Assembly (NCBI GenBank): GCA_964511495.1
Contig: CAZEFT010000004.1
Span: 62,001-126,000 of the forward strand
DNA from: Litorimonas sp964511495
Lineage (GTDB): Bacteria > Pseudomonadota > Alphaproteobacteria > Caulobacterales > Maricaulaceae
Length of the DNA: 64,000 bases
Direction of reading: 5' to 3'
Part shown: in pieces, positions 9,382-18,572 of the stretch
How the letters are laid out: each line of letters opens with the position of its first letter
Numbering within the stretch: the stretch's first letter is position 1
The notes under the pieces: model-generated
What the model was told of the DNA's origin: nothing
What the model saw: only the letters and a program-made list of their open reading frames with translations
The model's database searches: none
Made by a program: the position numbers and the translations under genes

Positions 9382-9536
9382 TGTGAGTCCCCCTCTTCGC
9401 AAACTCTTTAGCGAAATTTAACAGGCGCAAAAACACCTTTTTCCTTCAGACTGTCTCAATTTTCAGGCATTTCGTCCCAAGAACGTGAACTATCCAACAA
9501 TTGACATCAATGAGATGGCAAGCGATGAAGGTTTTA

Positions 9537-10436
9537 ATGTCGTCTAACGCCAAATTATTGCCGCAAGATCAGGTCAGATCACTGGCCAAACGGTCTGACC
9601 TTTGGGGCGCTTGGCTTACATTTCACGTCTGGGCTCTCATTATTGGGCCGATTGCTCTATTCATGCTGTTTCCCAATGTCGTGACCTTCTTGTTTGCCTT
9701 TTTCATGGTCGGATCACGCCAACACGGTATGGCAATTCTAATGCATGAAGCCGCACATGGAATCTTATTTAAGTCTCGGAAACTCAATGATTTCGTTGGG
9801 CAATACCTGCTCGCAGCACCCTATGGCGGCAATATGATCTCTTACCGACATTATCACCTCAAGCATCATCGATATACTCAGACAAATGATGACCCGGACT
9901 TGCCCCTTGCTGCCAAATTTCCGGTATCCAATGCCAGTCTCAAGCGGAAATTCTTCCGTGACTTAACGGGACAGACATTTATTCGTCTACGCCTCGCAGG
10001 TTTCAAGAGGTCCGATATGGAGGGTAGAGAGGCGTTCAAGAATAATGGCCCATGGACAACAATTCTCATAAATACGGCCCTATTTGGTATGTTCGCGGTC
10101 ACAGGTTTTTGGTGGGCTTATTTTGCGCTTTGGATGGCCCCTCTCATGACGTGGTTCATGGCTGTTTTGCGTCTGCGTAACATTGCCGAACATGCAATGA
10201 CCGAAGAGATCTCAAACCCGCTTCGACAGGCACGAACAACCCACGCCAATCCACTGGCTCGGCTTTTTCTCAGCCCCTATTGGGTCAATTACCATATTGA
10301 ACATCACGCTTACATGTTTGTACCTTGTTACCGGTTAAAGGCGTTGCATCACGCCTTACGCGGCTGTGGCTACAGCGACGAGATGATTCTTTCCCCCTCC
10401 TACTCTCACGTGTTGAGAGCCGTCTCCACAGGATAA
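9537..10436 (+). CDS. Membrane fatty acid desaturase
   Basis: Integral-membrane di-iron desaturase or hydroxylase of about 299 residues. The three histidine boxes are present: HEAAH (70-74), HLKHH (107-111, preceded by another His at 105) and HIEHH (253-257). Membrane segments are apparent about 30-60 and 175-205. This arrangement matches bacterial acyl-lipid desaturases that introduce double bonds or hydroxyls into acyl chains. The start is uncertain: the ATG at 9537 has AAGG five bases upstream, but in-frame TTG 9501, ATG 9510 and ATG 9525 exist. The M28 peptidase gene starts 3 bp after its stop. Confidence 0.9.
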   Translation: MSSNAKLLPQDQVRSLAKRSDLWGAWLTFHVWALIIGPIALFMLFPNVVTFLFAFFMVGSRQHGMAILMHEAAHGILFKSRKLNDFVGQYLLAAPYGGNMISYRHYHLKHHRYTQTNDDPDLPLAAKFPVSNASLKRKFFRDLTGQTFIRLRLAGFKRSDMEGREAFKNNGPWTTILINTALFGMFAVTGFWWAYFALWMAPLMTWFMAVLRLRNIAEHAMTEEISNPLRQARTTHANPLARLFLSPYWVNYHIEHHAYMFVPCYRLKALHHALRGCGYSDEMILSPSYSHVLRAVSTG

Positions 10437-10439
10437 ATT

Positions 10440-11825
10440 ATGCGCTTATCGAAATATGTGACCTTATCGGTTGCATCTGCCTCTCTTTTGGCTGCCAGTG
10501 CCATTACGACCTTCGCCCAAGACGCCCTCGTCGCGCCTCCTTCTGAGGTTACAAAACTTTACGATATCGCCATTGCGCCTTCGCCCAAAAGCATTCGAAG
10601 TGACATTCAAACTCTGGTCGATTTCGGAACTCGCCACACTTTGTCTGAAACCCGTTCCAATAAACGCGGGATTGGCGCTGCTCGTCGCTGGATATTTGCA
10701 GAATTTGAGAAAATCTCGAAGGAGTGCGGCGGTTGTCTTGAGGTCATTTACGTCTCTGATACGATTGAGGGTCAACGGCGCATCCCAGAACCGACAGATG
10801 TCGTCAGTGTTCTGGCTATACAGCGCGGCACAACCGACCCGAACCGCTACGTCATGATGAGCGGCGATATAGACAGCCGTGTAACAGATCCCCTCAATGG
10901 TACCTCAGACAGCCCAGGCGCAAATGACAATGCCTCCGGCATGGCAGGCGCGATAGAAGCGGCTCGCATTCTCTCCAAGCACAAATTCGCAGGGTCAATT
11001 ATCTACGCAGGCTTGTCAGGCGAAGAACAGGGGCTGTTTGGTGGTGAAATTGTCGCTGACTACGCTTTGAAACAAGGCTGGGAGATCAAAGGCGTTCTCA
11101 ATAACGACATGATCTCCAATATTTCGGGCATTGATGGTGTGATTGACAACATCTCGGTTCGCGTTTTCTCAGAAGGCACGCGCGCGAATGAAACCGAGGA
11201 CGAAGCTCGGCGTCGTCGCTTTACGGGTGGCGAAGTGGACAGCCCTTCCCGCAATCTTGCTCGCTATGTCAAATCCCAAGCCGACCAATATATGACCAAC
11301 CTGAATGTGATGATGGTTTATCGCCTCGACCGCTTTGGGCGCGGCGGGCATCATCGTCCCTTCAACAAAGTCGGTATACCGGGTGTACGCATTATGGAAA
11401 CGCATGAGCACTATGATCGTCAGCATCAAGACCTCCGAAAAGAGGACGGTGTGGTTTATGGTGATACTATGGACGGTGTGGATGAACACTATGCCGCCAA
11501 ACTTACCGGCCTGAACGCTATCACTTTGGCGGGCATGGCAGGCGCGCCGCCTTTCCCTGCTAATGTGGACGCCACAGGTGCTGTGAAGCCTTCTGCCAAA
11601 CTGTCTTGGGAGACTCCGGCAAATGCAAGCAATCTCGCGGGTTACCGCGTGCATTGGAGGTTAACGACTGAACCTGAATGGACACATTCTCGCTTTGTCG
11701 GCAAAGTCAATGAGTGGGAGTTCACCAATTTGGTCATTGATAATTACTTCTTTGGGGTCAGCGCAGTAGCCAAAGACGGCAGCGAAACACCAGTCGTCTT
11801 TCCGGGCGCTGCAGGTCGTTTCTAA
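10440..11825 (+). CDS. Secreted M28 family metallopeptidase with C-terminal Fn3-like domain
   Basis: 461 residues. A signal peptide (about 1-26, 'TTFAQ') is followed by an M28 aminopeptidase-like core. Its active-site loop reads 'SGDIDSR' at 141-147, with Asp where the first zinc His usually lies, then 'SPGANDNASG' with bridging D163, and 'SGEEQG' with E195-E196. The His-to-Asp change appears in a known subgroup but leaves activity uncertain. Residues about 375-461 look like a fibronectin type III domain ('LAGYRVHWRLTTEPEW'). It starts 3 bp after the desaturase and precedes the propeller/amidohydrolase gene, so it may belong to a periplasmic peptide-degrading set. Confidence 0.87.
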   Translation: MRLSKYVTLSVASASLLAASAITTFAQDALVAPPSEVTKLYDIAIAPSPKSIRSDIQTLVDFGTRHTLSETRSNKRGIGAARRWIFAEFEKISKECGGCLEVIYVSDTIEGQRRIPEPTDVVSVLAIQRGTTDPNRYVMMSGDIDSRVTDPLNGTSDSPGANDNASGMAGAIEAARILSKHKFAGSIIYAGLSGEEQGLFGGEIVADYALKQGWEIKGVLNNDMISNISGIDGVIDNISVRVFSEGTRANETEDEARRRRFTGGEVDSPSRNLARYVKSQADQYMTNLNVMMVYRLDRFGRGGHHRPFNKVGIPGVRIMETHEHYDRQHQDLRKEDGVVYGDTMDGVDEHYAAKLTGLNAITLAGMAGAPPFPANVDATGAVKPSAKLSWETPANASNLAGYRVHWRLTTEPEWTHSRFVGKVNEWEFTNLVIDNYFFGVSAVAKDGSETPVVFPGAAGRF

Positions 11826-11912
11826 CGGCGCTTCATTAAAATATGAAAAGGCAAAATTTGCCTTCTGGCTTCGCTTAAACCGCATGCAATGCGAATAAAA
11901 AACGGGAATCAC

Positions 11913-14900
11913 ATGACATTCAGATCGCTTCTTTTAGCTTCCATCGCCGCTTTGGCTTTTTCTCAACCTGCCTGTGCGGATGACACAGATAAGAAAAAAG
12001 AAGATGATAAAAAATGGGATGTCACAAACCCACCCGGGCCTAAATCGACAATCAATATCGACGTGACCGAAGGCACATGGATGAGCCTTGACGTCTCACC
12101 GGATGGAAAAACTATCGCCTTTGATCTTTTGGGTGATATTTACACAATGCCCGCCACAGGCGGAACAGCCACGAATATTTCTTCTGGCTTTGCTTGGGAA
12201 ATGCAGCCCAGATTTTCTCCAGATGGATCTCGTTTAGCCTTTATTTCGGATCGCGCAGGAGGTGACAACATCTGGACGATGGATGTTGACGGTGAGAATA
12301 AAGAACAAGTCACCAAAGAAAGCTTCCGCCTGCTGAATAATCCTACTTGGCATCCGAGCGGAGATTTCATTGCTGGACGCAAACATTTCACAACAAGTCG
12401 CTCTTTAGGTGTCGGTGAAATTTGGCTTTACAGCACGCAGGGCGGCACGGGTGTCCAACTCGTGAAGAAACCGTCAGAACGTCATCAAAAGGAATTAGGA
12501 GAACCCATGTTCTCACCTGACGGTGACGTCGTCTATTATAGCCAAAACATCACGTCGGGACCTATTTTTGAATATGCCCAAGATTCGCATGGTGAGCTTT
12601 TCCAGATCAAAAAATACGATATGGAAACCGGAGATGTGTCCGTTGCCGCTGGTGGGTTCGGCGGAGCCGTGCGTCCCACGCCTTCGCCCGACGGTAAAAC
12701 TTTGGCTTACGTAAAGCGCGTCAATGCCGAGACACGCCTTTTCATGAAAAACATTGAAAGTGGTCTTGAAACGGAACTCTTTGACGGACTTGACCGTGAT
12801 ATGCAGGAAACGTGGGCCGTTCATGGCGTTTATCCTAACATGGATTGGAGCCCTGACTCACGTCATCTTTACTTCTGGGCTAAAGGCAAAATTCACAAAG
12901 TTGATGTGAAGACGAAAGCTATAGAACCCATTGAATTCCGCGTCACCGATACGCGGGAGATATTAAAAGCGCCTCGACCAAAAGTGGCTGTGTCCCCTGA
13001 TAACTTTACGACCAATATGCCTCGCTTTGTGCAGGTCGGACCAAATGGCCGGAATGTTGTCTTTGAGAGCCTCGGCAAACTCTACATAAAGCCACTGAAT
13101 GGCGGAACCACACAGCGCCTCACGCGCTTGCATGAAAAGATCAAGGAGTTACATCCACGCTTTTCAAAAGATGGGCGTACCATTGCTTTCGTCACATGGG
13201 ATGATGAAGATTTGGGTGCCGTTCACACTATGAATGTGTCTTCGCGTCGGGTGAAAACAATAACAACAACACCCGGTCATTATGCCAATCCGGCCCTTTC
13301 TCCCAGCGGGGATTACGTGACCTATCAAAAGCGTAGTGGAGGTTATCTCACCGCGCCCGAATGGTCTTCTGAGACAGGAATTTATATCGCCTCATTGAAA
13401 GACGGCGAGCCCATGCGTATTTCAAAATCCGGATCGATGCCGCATTTTGGCTCGAATGATTTGCGCGTCTTTATGACAAAGAATGAAGACAGTAAAAACG
13501 CTCTGGTCAGTGTCAACTTGTTGGGACATGACAAACGCATTCATGCGAGCTCAAAAATGGCGCAGAGTTTTCATGTCTCGCTAGACGGAAAGTCCGTCGC
13601 CTTCCGTGAGAACTATAATCTCTATACGATGCCACTTCTTCAAGGGCCGCAAAACATAGCCGCGGGCATGTCGGCAAAAGCCCTGCCTGTTACAAAGGTG
13701 AGCCTTAACGGTGCGACATATCCCAGTTGGACGATAAAAGGTGATATTTACTGGTCACTTGGCCCAGACTTATTTACCGCCAACCCAAAAGCGGATAAGC
13801 AACCTGAAGCCTCCGCAAAAGTAACGTCGCTTAACCGAGACGTCACAGCCGACAAGCCCAATGGCGTCATTGCGCTACAGAATGCGAAAATCATTACCAT
13901 GTCGGATGACCAAGGCGGGATTATAGAAAACGGCACTATATTGATTGAGGGTGACCGGATTAAAGCGATCGGAGACAATATTTCAATCCCGTTTAATGCG
14001 AAGAAAGTCGATCTGGAAGGCAAGACAATTGTCCCCGGATTTGTCGATGCCCATGCTCATGGTCCACAAGGGTTTGGCGATCTCATCCCGCAGCAAAACT
14101 GGGAAACTGTTGCGACATTAGCGTTAGGCGTAACGACTATATTCGATCCGTCCAGTCGGGCTGATACGATCTTCCCTGCCGCGGAATTACAACGCGCCGG
14201 GAAACTTTTGGCACCTCGTACATATTCAACGGGCGAAGTCATTTACGGCGCGAAAGCCCCAGGTTTCTTTGCCAATATTCAATCGCCCGAGGATGCCAAA
14301 GAACATGTCACACGGCTAAAACAACAAGGTGCCCATGGGGTCAAAAACTATAATCAGCCTCGACGCGATCAACGCCAGCAGGTCGTGACGGCTGCGCGCG
14401 ATGAAAATATTATAGTCGTCGCAGAGGGCGGGTCTCTTTATCACATGGACATGGCGCTTGTGCAGGACGGTAACACATCACTGGAACACAATCTGCCGCA
14501 GGAATTCCTTTACGATGATGTGATTCAGATGTTCTCTCAGACTAATGTGGCTTATATTCCCACACTTGCGGTCACTTACGGCGGTATTAGAGGTGAAGAT
14601 TATTATTATCAGGAAAGCGATGTCTCTGAGCATCCAATCCTCTCTCAACATGTGCCTCCGGCCACCTTGCGGGCTCGCGCTAAACGCCGTCAAATGGCCC
14701 CTGAGAAAGATTATGCTGACGCTCAATCCGGCGCGACCTCTAAACAATTAGCGGATGCCGGTGTTTTGGTTGGCATTGGTGCGCATGGTCAGCGTGAAGG
14801 TCTTGCGACCCATTGGGAAATGTGGACTTTCGCCCGTGGAGGCATGCCACCCATCCAAACCTTGGCAACAGCGACGGTCATGCCCGCCAAACATTTAGGA

Positions 14901-15098
14901 TTCTTTGATGATATCGGGTCATTGGAAACCGGAAAGCTCGCAGACCTTGTGATTTTGAACGCTGACCCCACAGAAGATATTCGTAACACTGATGACATTG
15001 AACATGTTATGTTGGGCGGTCGTCTTTACGACGCTGAGACCATGAATGAGGTCGTCACAGGCAATAAAAAACGCCTGCCCTATTGGTGGGAAAAATAA
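11913..15098 (+). CDS. Exported TolB-like beta-propeller / amidohydrolase fusion
   Basis: About 1061 residues, with a signal peptide ending 'PACA'. Residues about 30-620 contain repeated WD40-like/TolB blades ('SPDGKTIAFD', 'SPDGSRLAFIS', 'FSKDGRTIAFV'), a multi-blade propeller. Residues about 650-1060 form a metal-dependent amidohydrolase: 'VPGFVDAHAHG' supplies the His-x-His metal pair and 'GKLADLVILNADP' is the typical C-terminal signature. Such fusions are presumed peptidase or imidase-like enzymes of the periplasm. The start at 11913 has GGGAA upstream and begins the signal peptide; an ATG at 11889 is also in frame. A strong terminator follows its stop codon. Confidence 0.9.
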   Translation: MTFRSLLLASIAALAFSQPACADDTDKKKEDDKKWDVTNPPGPKSTINIDVTEGTWMSLDVSPDGKTIAFDLLGDIYTMPATGGTATNISSGFAWEMQPRFSPDGSRLAFISDRAGGDNIWTMDVDGENKEQVTKESFRLLNNPTWHPSGDFIAGRKHFTTSRSLGVGEIWLYSTQGGTGVQLVKKPSERHQKELGEPMFSPDGDVVYYSQNITSGPIFEYAQDSHGELFQIKKYDMETGDVSVAAGGFGGAVRPTPSPDGKTLAYVKRVNAETRLFMKNIESGLETELFDGLDRDMQETWAVHGVYPNMDWSPDSRHLYFWAKGKIHKVDVKTKAIEPIEFRVTDTREILKAPRPKVAVSPDNFTTNMPRFVQVGPNGRNVVFESLGKLYIKPLNGGTTQRLTRLHEKIKELHPRFSKDGRTIAFVTWDDEDLGAVHTMNVSSRRVKTITTTPGHYANPALSPSGDYVTYQKRSGGYLTAPEWSSETGIYIASLKDGEPMRISKSGSMPHFGSNDLRVFMTKNEDSKNALVSVNLLGHDKRIHASSKMAQSFHVSLDGKSVAFRENYNLYTMPLLQGPQNIAAGMSAKALPVTKVSLNGATYPSWTIKGDIYWSLGPDLFTANPKADKQPEASAKVTSLNRDVTADKPNGVIALQNAKIITMSDDQGGIIENGTILIEGDRIKAIGDNISIPFNAKKVDLEGKTIVPGFVDAHAHGPQGFGDLIPQQNWETVATLALGVTTIFDPSSRADTIFPAAELQRAGKLLAPRTYSTGEVIYGAKAPGFFANIQSPEDAKEHVTRLKQQGAHGVKNYNQPRRDQRQQVVTAARDENIIVVAEGGSLYHMDMALVQDGNTSLEHNLPQEFLYDDVIQMFSQTNVAYIPTLAVTYGGIRGEDYYYQESDVSEHPILSQHVPPATLRARAKRRQMAPEKDYADAQSGATSKQLADAGVLVGIGAHGQREGLATHWEMWTFARGGMPPIQTLATATVMPAKHLGFFDDIGSLETGKLADLVILNADPTEDIRNTDDIEHVMLGGRLYDAETMNEVVTGNKKRLPYWWEK

Positions 15099-15106
15099 TC
15101 ACAATT

Positions 15107-15136
15107 AAGGCCGTAATATTACTTACGGCCTTTTTT
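15107..15136 (+). terminator. Rho-independent terminator of the amidohydrolase gene
   Basis: Perfect 10-bp stem AAGGCCGTAA / TTACGGCCTT, 6-nt loop, followed by a run of six T on the plus strand. It ends the 10440-15098 transcription unit before the M28 lipoprotein gene. Confidence 0.88.
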
Positions 15137-15177
15137 AATTTACCCTCACATCTTTATTAGAATGTAAACTCTCTATT

Positions 15178-16866
15178 ATGAAATCCTTGGAACTTTCCCT
15201 TATCTCAATTGCGGCCATTGCCTTCTTAAATGCGTGTGACGAGCCTGTTCATTCAGAAAACGGTGCTGAATTTACTTACTCGACAAAAGGTATGAAGTTT
15301 GACCCCAACCCAGATATGATTGAAAAACACATGACTTTTCTGGCCAGTGATGCTCTCTTAGGGCGGGAAACCGGAACAGCAGGTTATGATAAGGCCGCCG
15401 AATATACGGCGAAACAGTTTGAAGCTTTGGGTTTAAAACCGGCCGGGGATAATGGGACTTTTTTTCAACAAATCCAATTTAAACGCGCCTATCGTATTGC
15501 CGATTCTGGCGTCTTAAATATCGTTACAGAAGATGGACGCGAAATCACCCTCACTCCCGACAAAGATTTTGCTATCGGGCCAAATGTCAGTTTATCCGAA
15601 AGTACGGTAACCGCCCCAGTCATATTTGCAGGATATGGTATCGTTGCCCCTAATGAAGGTCGGAATGATTATGAAGGCTTAGACGTAAAGGGAAAAATCG
15701 TTGCGACATTGGCCGGCACTCCTGACGGGATCCAGACAGAAGAGCGGGCCTTTTACGGTTCCCGCAAAGGCTTTGAGGCGTCACAACGGGGAGCCATCGG
15801 GCTTCTTTCTATTCCAACACCGACCAGAGAAAAAGTTTACTCTTTTGAACGTCTCGTAAAGGAAGGACGGTTGGACAGCCCTCGCATGAGTTGGGTTTCG
15901 CCGGAGGGTGAAACCTTCACGCGCACATTAGGCATCAGAGGGGGCGCGACACTTTCTATGGAGGGAGCAGGAAAGATTTTTTCTCAAGCGCCGATTTCAT
16001 TGTCAGATATTCTCACAGAAGCAGAGTCCGATAGTGCCAACCCTGCCCGTTTCGCCCTGCCTATCACTGCCACACTGTCACAAAAGTCCAAACTTGATGA
16101 GGTTTATTCTGCCAATGTGGCTGGCATGATTGAAGGCGCAGACCCCTTACTCAAAAACGAATATATCGTTTTGACGGCCCATCTCGACCATATAGGTGTT
16201 TCAAAGACTAACGAGGAGGATGTTATCAATAATGGCGCGTTGGATAATGCCGCTGGAATTGCGACACTTTTCGAAGCCGCGAGAATGATAAAAGCCAATG
16301 GCGCACCCCGGCGTTCCATTTTATTCCTTGCCGTGACAGCAGAAGAGAAAGGTCTTTTGGGCTCACAATATTTTGCGAAAAACCCGACTGTCCCCAAAGA
16401 TAAGATTGTCGCCAATGTGAACTTGGATATGCCCATTCTGACATATAATTTTCAGGACGTCATCGCTTTTGGCAGAGACCGCTCAACCATCAAAGACGCT
16501 ATTTCGAGAGCTTCCAAAGACATGGGTTTGGTTGCAAAACCTGACCCTATGCCTGAACAGGGCATTTTCACGCGATCAGACCATTTCAGATTTGTTGAGG
16601 AAGGCATACCTTCAGTCATGCTTGCAACGGGTTTTGATAATGGCGGGCAAAAAGCTTGGGCGACACATTTTTCTGACCATTATCATCGCCCATCTGATGA
16701 CATGACAAATGATCTTGATTTTAAGGCTGCCGCCAAATTCTCAGAACTCAAAACACGCATTACCTATATTTTAGCCAATGCTGACGAAAGACCACTTTGG
16801 AACAAGGATGACTTCTTCGCGACACAATTCAACGGCCCGATGACGGATGAAGCAGCCAAGAAATAG
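15178..16866 (+). CDS. M28 family metallopeptidase lipoprotein
   Basis: 562 residues. The lipobox 'FLNAC' places lipidated Cys at residue 20, so it is membrane-anchored on the periplasmic side. The M28 domain is interrupted by a PA-like insert (about 140-270, 'PVIFAGYGIVAPNEGRNDYEGLDV'). Co-catalytic zinc residues are intact: H335 and D337 ('LTAHLDHIG'), D356 ('GALDNAAG'), E389-E390, D417 ('NLDMP') and a late His in 'DHYHRPSDD'. Likely an aminopeptidase. Unlike the M28 at 10440 it retains the first zinc His. It sits behind a terminator, so it probably has its own promoter. Confidence 0.92.
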   Translation: MKSLELSLISIAAIAFLNACDEPVHSENGAEFTYSTKGMKFDPNPDMIEKHMTFLASDALLGRETGTAGYDKAAEYTAKQFEALGLKPAGDNGTFFQQIQFKRAYRIADSGVLNIVTEDGREITLTPDKDFAIGPNVSLSESTVTAPVIFAGYGIVAPNEGRNDYEGLDVKGKIVATLAGTPDGIQTEERAFYGSRKGFEASQRGAIGLLSIPTPTREKVYSFERLVKEGRLDSPRMSWVSPEGETFTRTLGIRGGATLSMEGAGKIFSQAPISLSDILTEAESDSANPARFALPITATLSQKSKLDEVYSANVAGMIEGADPLLKNEYIVLTAHLDHIGVSKTNEEDVINNGALDNAAGIATLFEAARMIKANGAPRRSILFLAVTAEEKGLLGSQYFAKNPTVPKDKIVANVNLDMPILTYNFQDVIAFGRDRSTIKDAISRASKDMGLVAKPDPMPEQGIFTRSDHFRFVEEGIPSVMLATGFDNGGQKAWATHFSDHYHRPSDDMTNDLDFKAAAKFSELKTRITYILANADERPLWNKDDFFATQFNGPMTDEAAKK

Positions 16867-16900
16867 TCATGGCCTGTAAATAAACCGAATATGAATGGCA

Positions 16901-16957
16901 GTCTCACACTTCGTTCAATGAGACGGGACTATGAGTAACTCATAGGCAATGAGTTAC
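16901..16957. repeat. Two adjacent inverted repeats between M28 lipoprotein and DUF2799 genes
   Basis: GTCTCA (16901-16906) pairs with TGAGAC (16919-16924). Ten bases later, GTAACTCAT (16935-16943) pairs perfectly with ATGAGTTAC (16949-16957) around a 5-nt loop. No U-tract follows on either strand. The second repeat lies about 28 bp before the DUF2799 start codon and could be an operator or leader hairpin. Confidence 0.45.
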
Positions 16958-16984
16958 AGCAATTGAATCGTAGAGGGCAGAGTT

Positions 16985-17560
16985 ATGAAACGGTTATTTT
17001 TAACATCAACGATAATATTGGGGACATTCGCATTGTCCTCTTGCGCAACAATCTCAGAAGATGAATGCATTGCTGGAAGTTGGCAGGAGATCGGCTTCCG
17101 AGACGGAGAAAATGGCAAATCGCGTAGCAAACTGGCAGATTACGCCAAGACTTGCCTGAAATATGACATTGCCCCCGACCGTGCGACTTATTTTCGAGGC
17201 TATGAGCAAGGTTTGCAACGCTATTGCACTTATGACAAAGGCTTCTCAACGGGTGAATATGGAAATACAGCCAATGCGGAATGCCAGTCCGTGCCCGATA
17301 ATGGATATTTTGCAGGCTATGAAGAAGGCCGTGCCGTTTATGCCATCAACCAAGAATATCGAGGGTTGATCAATAATTATGATCGGACACTTGATGATAT
17401 TCTGGCAGTTCAGGCTCGGTTGGATACTGAAGAACTCGAACCAAAAGAGCGCAAAAAGTTGCGCAAGAAATTGTTGCGACTTGAAGATAATCGCGAGGAT
17501 ATCCGCATCGACATTCGCGCGTTTGAACGCATTCATAATTTTCCAAAATATAAGTTCTAA
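16985..17560 (+). CDS. DUF2799 domain lipoprotein
   Basis: 191-residue lipoprotein with lipobox 'LSSC' at about residue 19. The body shows the DUF2799 pattern: repeated 'GFRDGENGK', 'FRGYEQGLQRYC', 'FSTGEYG' and 'FAGYEEGRAVY' blocks, each a Gly-aromatic turn repeat. The C-terminal 60 residues are a charged helical stretch with coiled-coil character. Function of DUF2799 is unknown; envelope location is inferred from the lipobox. A purine-rich ribosome site (GAGGGCAGAG) precedes the ATG. Confidence 0.85.
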   Translation: MKRLFLTSTIILGTFALSSCATISEDECIAGSWQEIGFRDGENGKSRSKLADYAKTCLKYDIAPDRATYFRGYEQGLQRYCTYDKGFSTGEYGNTANAECQSVPDNGYFAGYEEGRAVYAINQEYRGLINNYDRTLDDILAVQARLDTEELEPKERKKLRKKLLRLEDNREDIRIDIRAFERIHNFPKYKF

Positions 17561-17580
17561 GCGCGTAAAACGGCTGTCTT

Positions 17581-18060
17581 TCAACTGATTGACGCATCGC
17601 ATTGCGGTGTTTGCCCCGCCTTAACGGAGCGGGCTGTCCAATATTCACGGTCAAGTTCGTCTTCGCGTTCTCTATAGTAATCACTGTAGTAATAGAAACA
17701 ATTATCGACCTTATAAACGCGGAAACACCCACCACTCATCAATGAGTTATCATAGGTGAAGCAGAGTGTATTATTTCGGATTTGCCATTGCCCTTTATCC
17801 TCCCTCGCGCCTTCGCGGTAGAGAACCTTCCCGTCCTTGTAGTGCATTTCCGTATAACGGTTCTGAAACTCACCTTCGCGGTTAAAATTATAGGCCCCCT
17901 CATGTTGGACTCCTGAAAACTCTGACCGCAAAGCCTCCCCCATCACGCGCTTGGCATGAGGACGAATGTCCGTGGATTGGCTTTGTGCGATTGCAGCCTC
18001 TGCAAAAGAGACAATGGACACGCAAATGATACCGACAGCTTTAAGACATGGGCGGATCAC
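17581..18060 (-). CDS. Secreted protein, DUF995-like, paralog of 18041-18523
   Basis: 159 residues with an N-terminal signal peptide ('FAEAAIAQ'). The mature part has 'FSGVQHEGAYNF', 'YKDGKVLYREG', 'DKGQWQIRNNTLCFTYD' and 'GCFRVYKVDNCFYYY': Gly-aromatic strands and paired Cys, resembling DUF995. The start codon is GTG with a good GGAG site 7 nt upstream. It overlaps the 3' end of its upstream paralog by 20 bp, so the pair is one operon. Aligned blocks (Ser-Gly-x-x-His-x-Gly-x-Tyr-Asn-Phe; Asp-Lys-Gly-x-Trp) show a local gene duplication. Function unknown. Confidence 0.8.
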   Translation of the reverse strand: MIRPCLKAVGIICVSIVSFAEAAIAQSQSTDIRPHAKRVMGEALRSEFSGVQHEGAYNFNREGEFQNRYTEMHYKDGKVLYREGAREDKGQWQIRNNTLCFTYDNSLMSGGCFRVYKVDNCFYYYSDYYREREDELDREYWTARSVKAGQTPQCDASIS

Positions 18061-18523
18061 AACTTGGCTCCTCTCCTTTCAAAACACTGACGGCCGTAAA
18101 TCTCGGCGCGACATAACCTTGGACCGTTTCTTGGAAATGATAGACACAGTTCCCGCGTTGATAAAAAGAGAAACACGCGGCTAATAATTCCGGCGCTTCA
18201 TAGTCAAAGCAAATTTGGTTGTCTTTCAGGCTCCACTTCCCCTTATCTAATCGCATTCCCATTTTATGGGTGAGCGATCCGTCGGATTTTGTGTGTTCTT
18301 CAAAATCGACTCCGGGGAAATTCTGTAAGGTGAAATTATAACTCCCGACATGAACTTTGCCCGAAAAAAGAGATTTTACGGCTTCGGCACTAAGGGGGCT
18401 CTCAGATTTCCGGTCCGGAAGATACAGGTCTTGAGCCAATGCTTTTGCGGGAAGCAGAGACAGAACCACGGTCATGCTGACAGACTTTGCTAAATGAAAG
18501 GAAAAAGTCACACGGCGTCGCAT
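18041..18523 (-). CDS. Secreted protein, DUF995-like, first of a tandem pair
   Basis: 160 residues with a signal peptide ('LPAKALAQ'). Mature blocks parallel the downstream gene: 'FSGKVHVGSYNF', 'LDKGKWSLKDNQICFDYE', 'LLAACFSFYQRGNCVYHF'. Four cysteines at matching positions suggest two disulfides in the periplasm. It is the upstream member of a two-gene unit and is divergent from the 18573 membrane protein. Identity between the pair is low by eye, so the duplication is not recent. Confidence 0.8.
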   Translation of the reverse strand: MRRRVTFSFHLAKSVSMTVVLSLLPAKALAQDLYLPDRKSESPLSAEAVKSLFSGKVHVGSYNFTLQNFPGVDFEEHTKSDGSLTHKMGMRLDKGKWSLKDNQICFDYEAPELLAACFSFYQRGNCVYHFQETVQGYVAPRFTAVSVLKGEEPSCDPPMS

Positions 18524-18572
18524 ATGACAGTCATAGCATAGGAATCTCTGAAATCCATGTTAAGCTACAGAC

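Noticed and set aside
11848..11864. AAGGCA/TGCCTT inverted repeat after the first M28 gene as terminator
   Set aside because: Only 6 bp with no T-run; too weak to list as a terminator.
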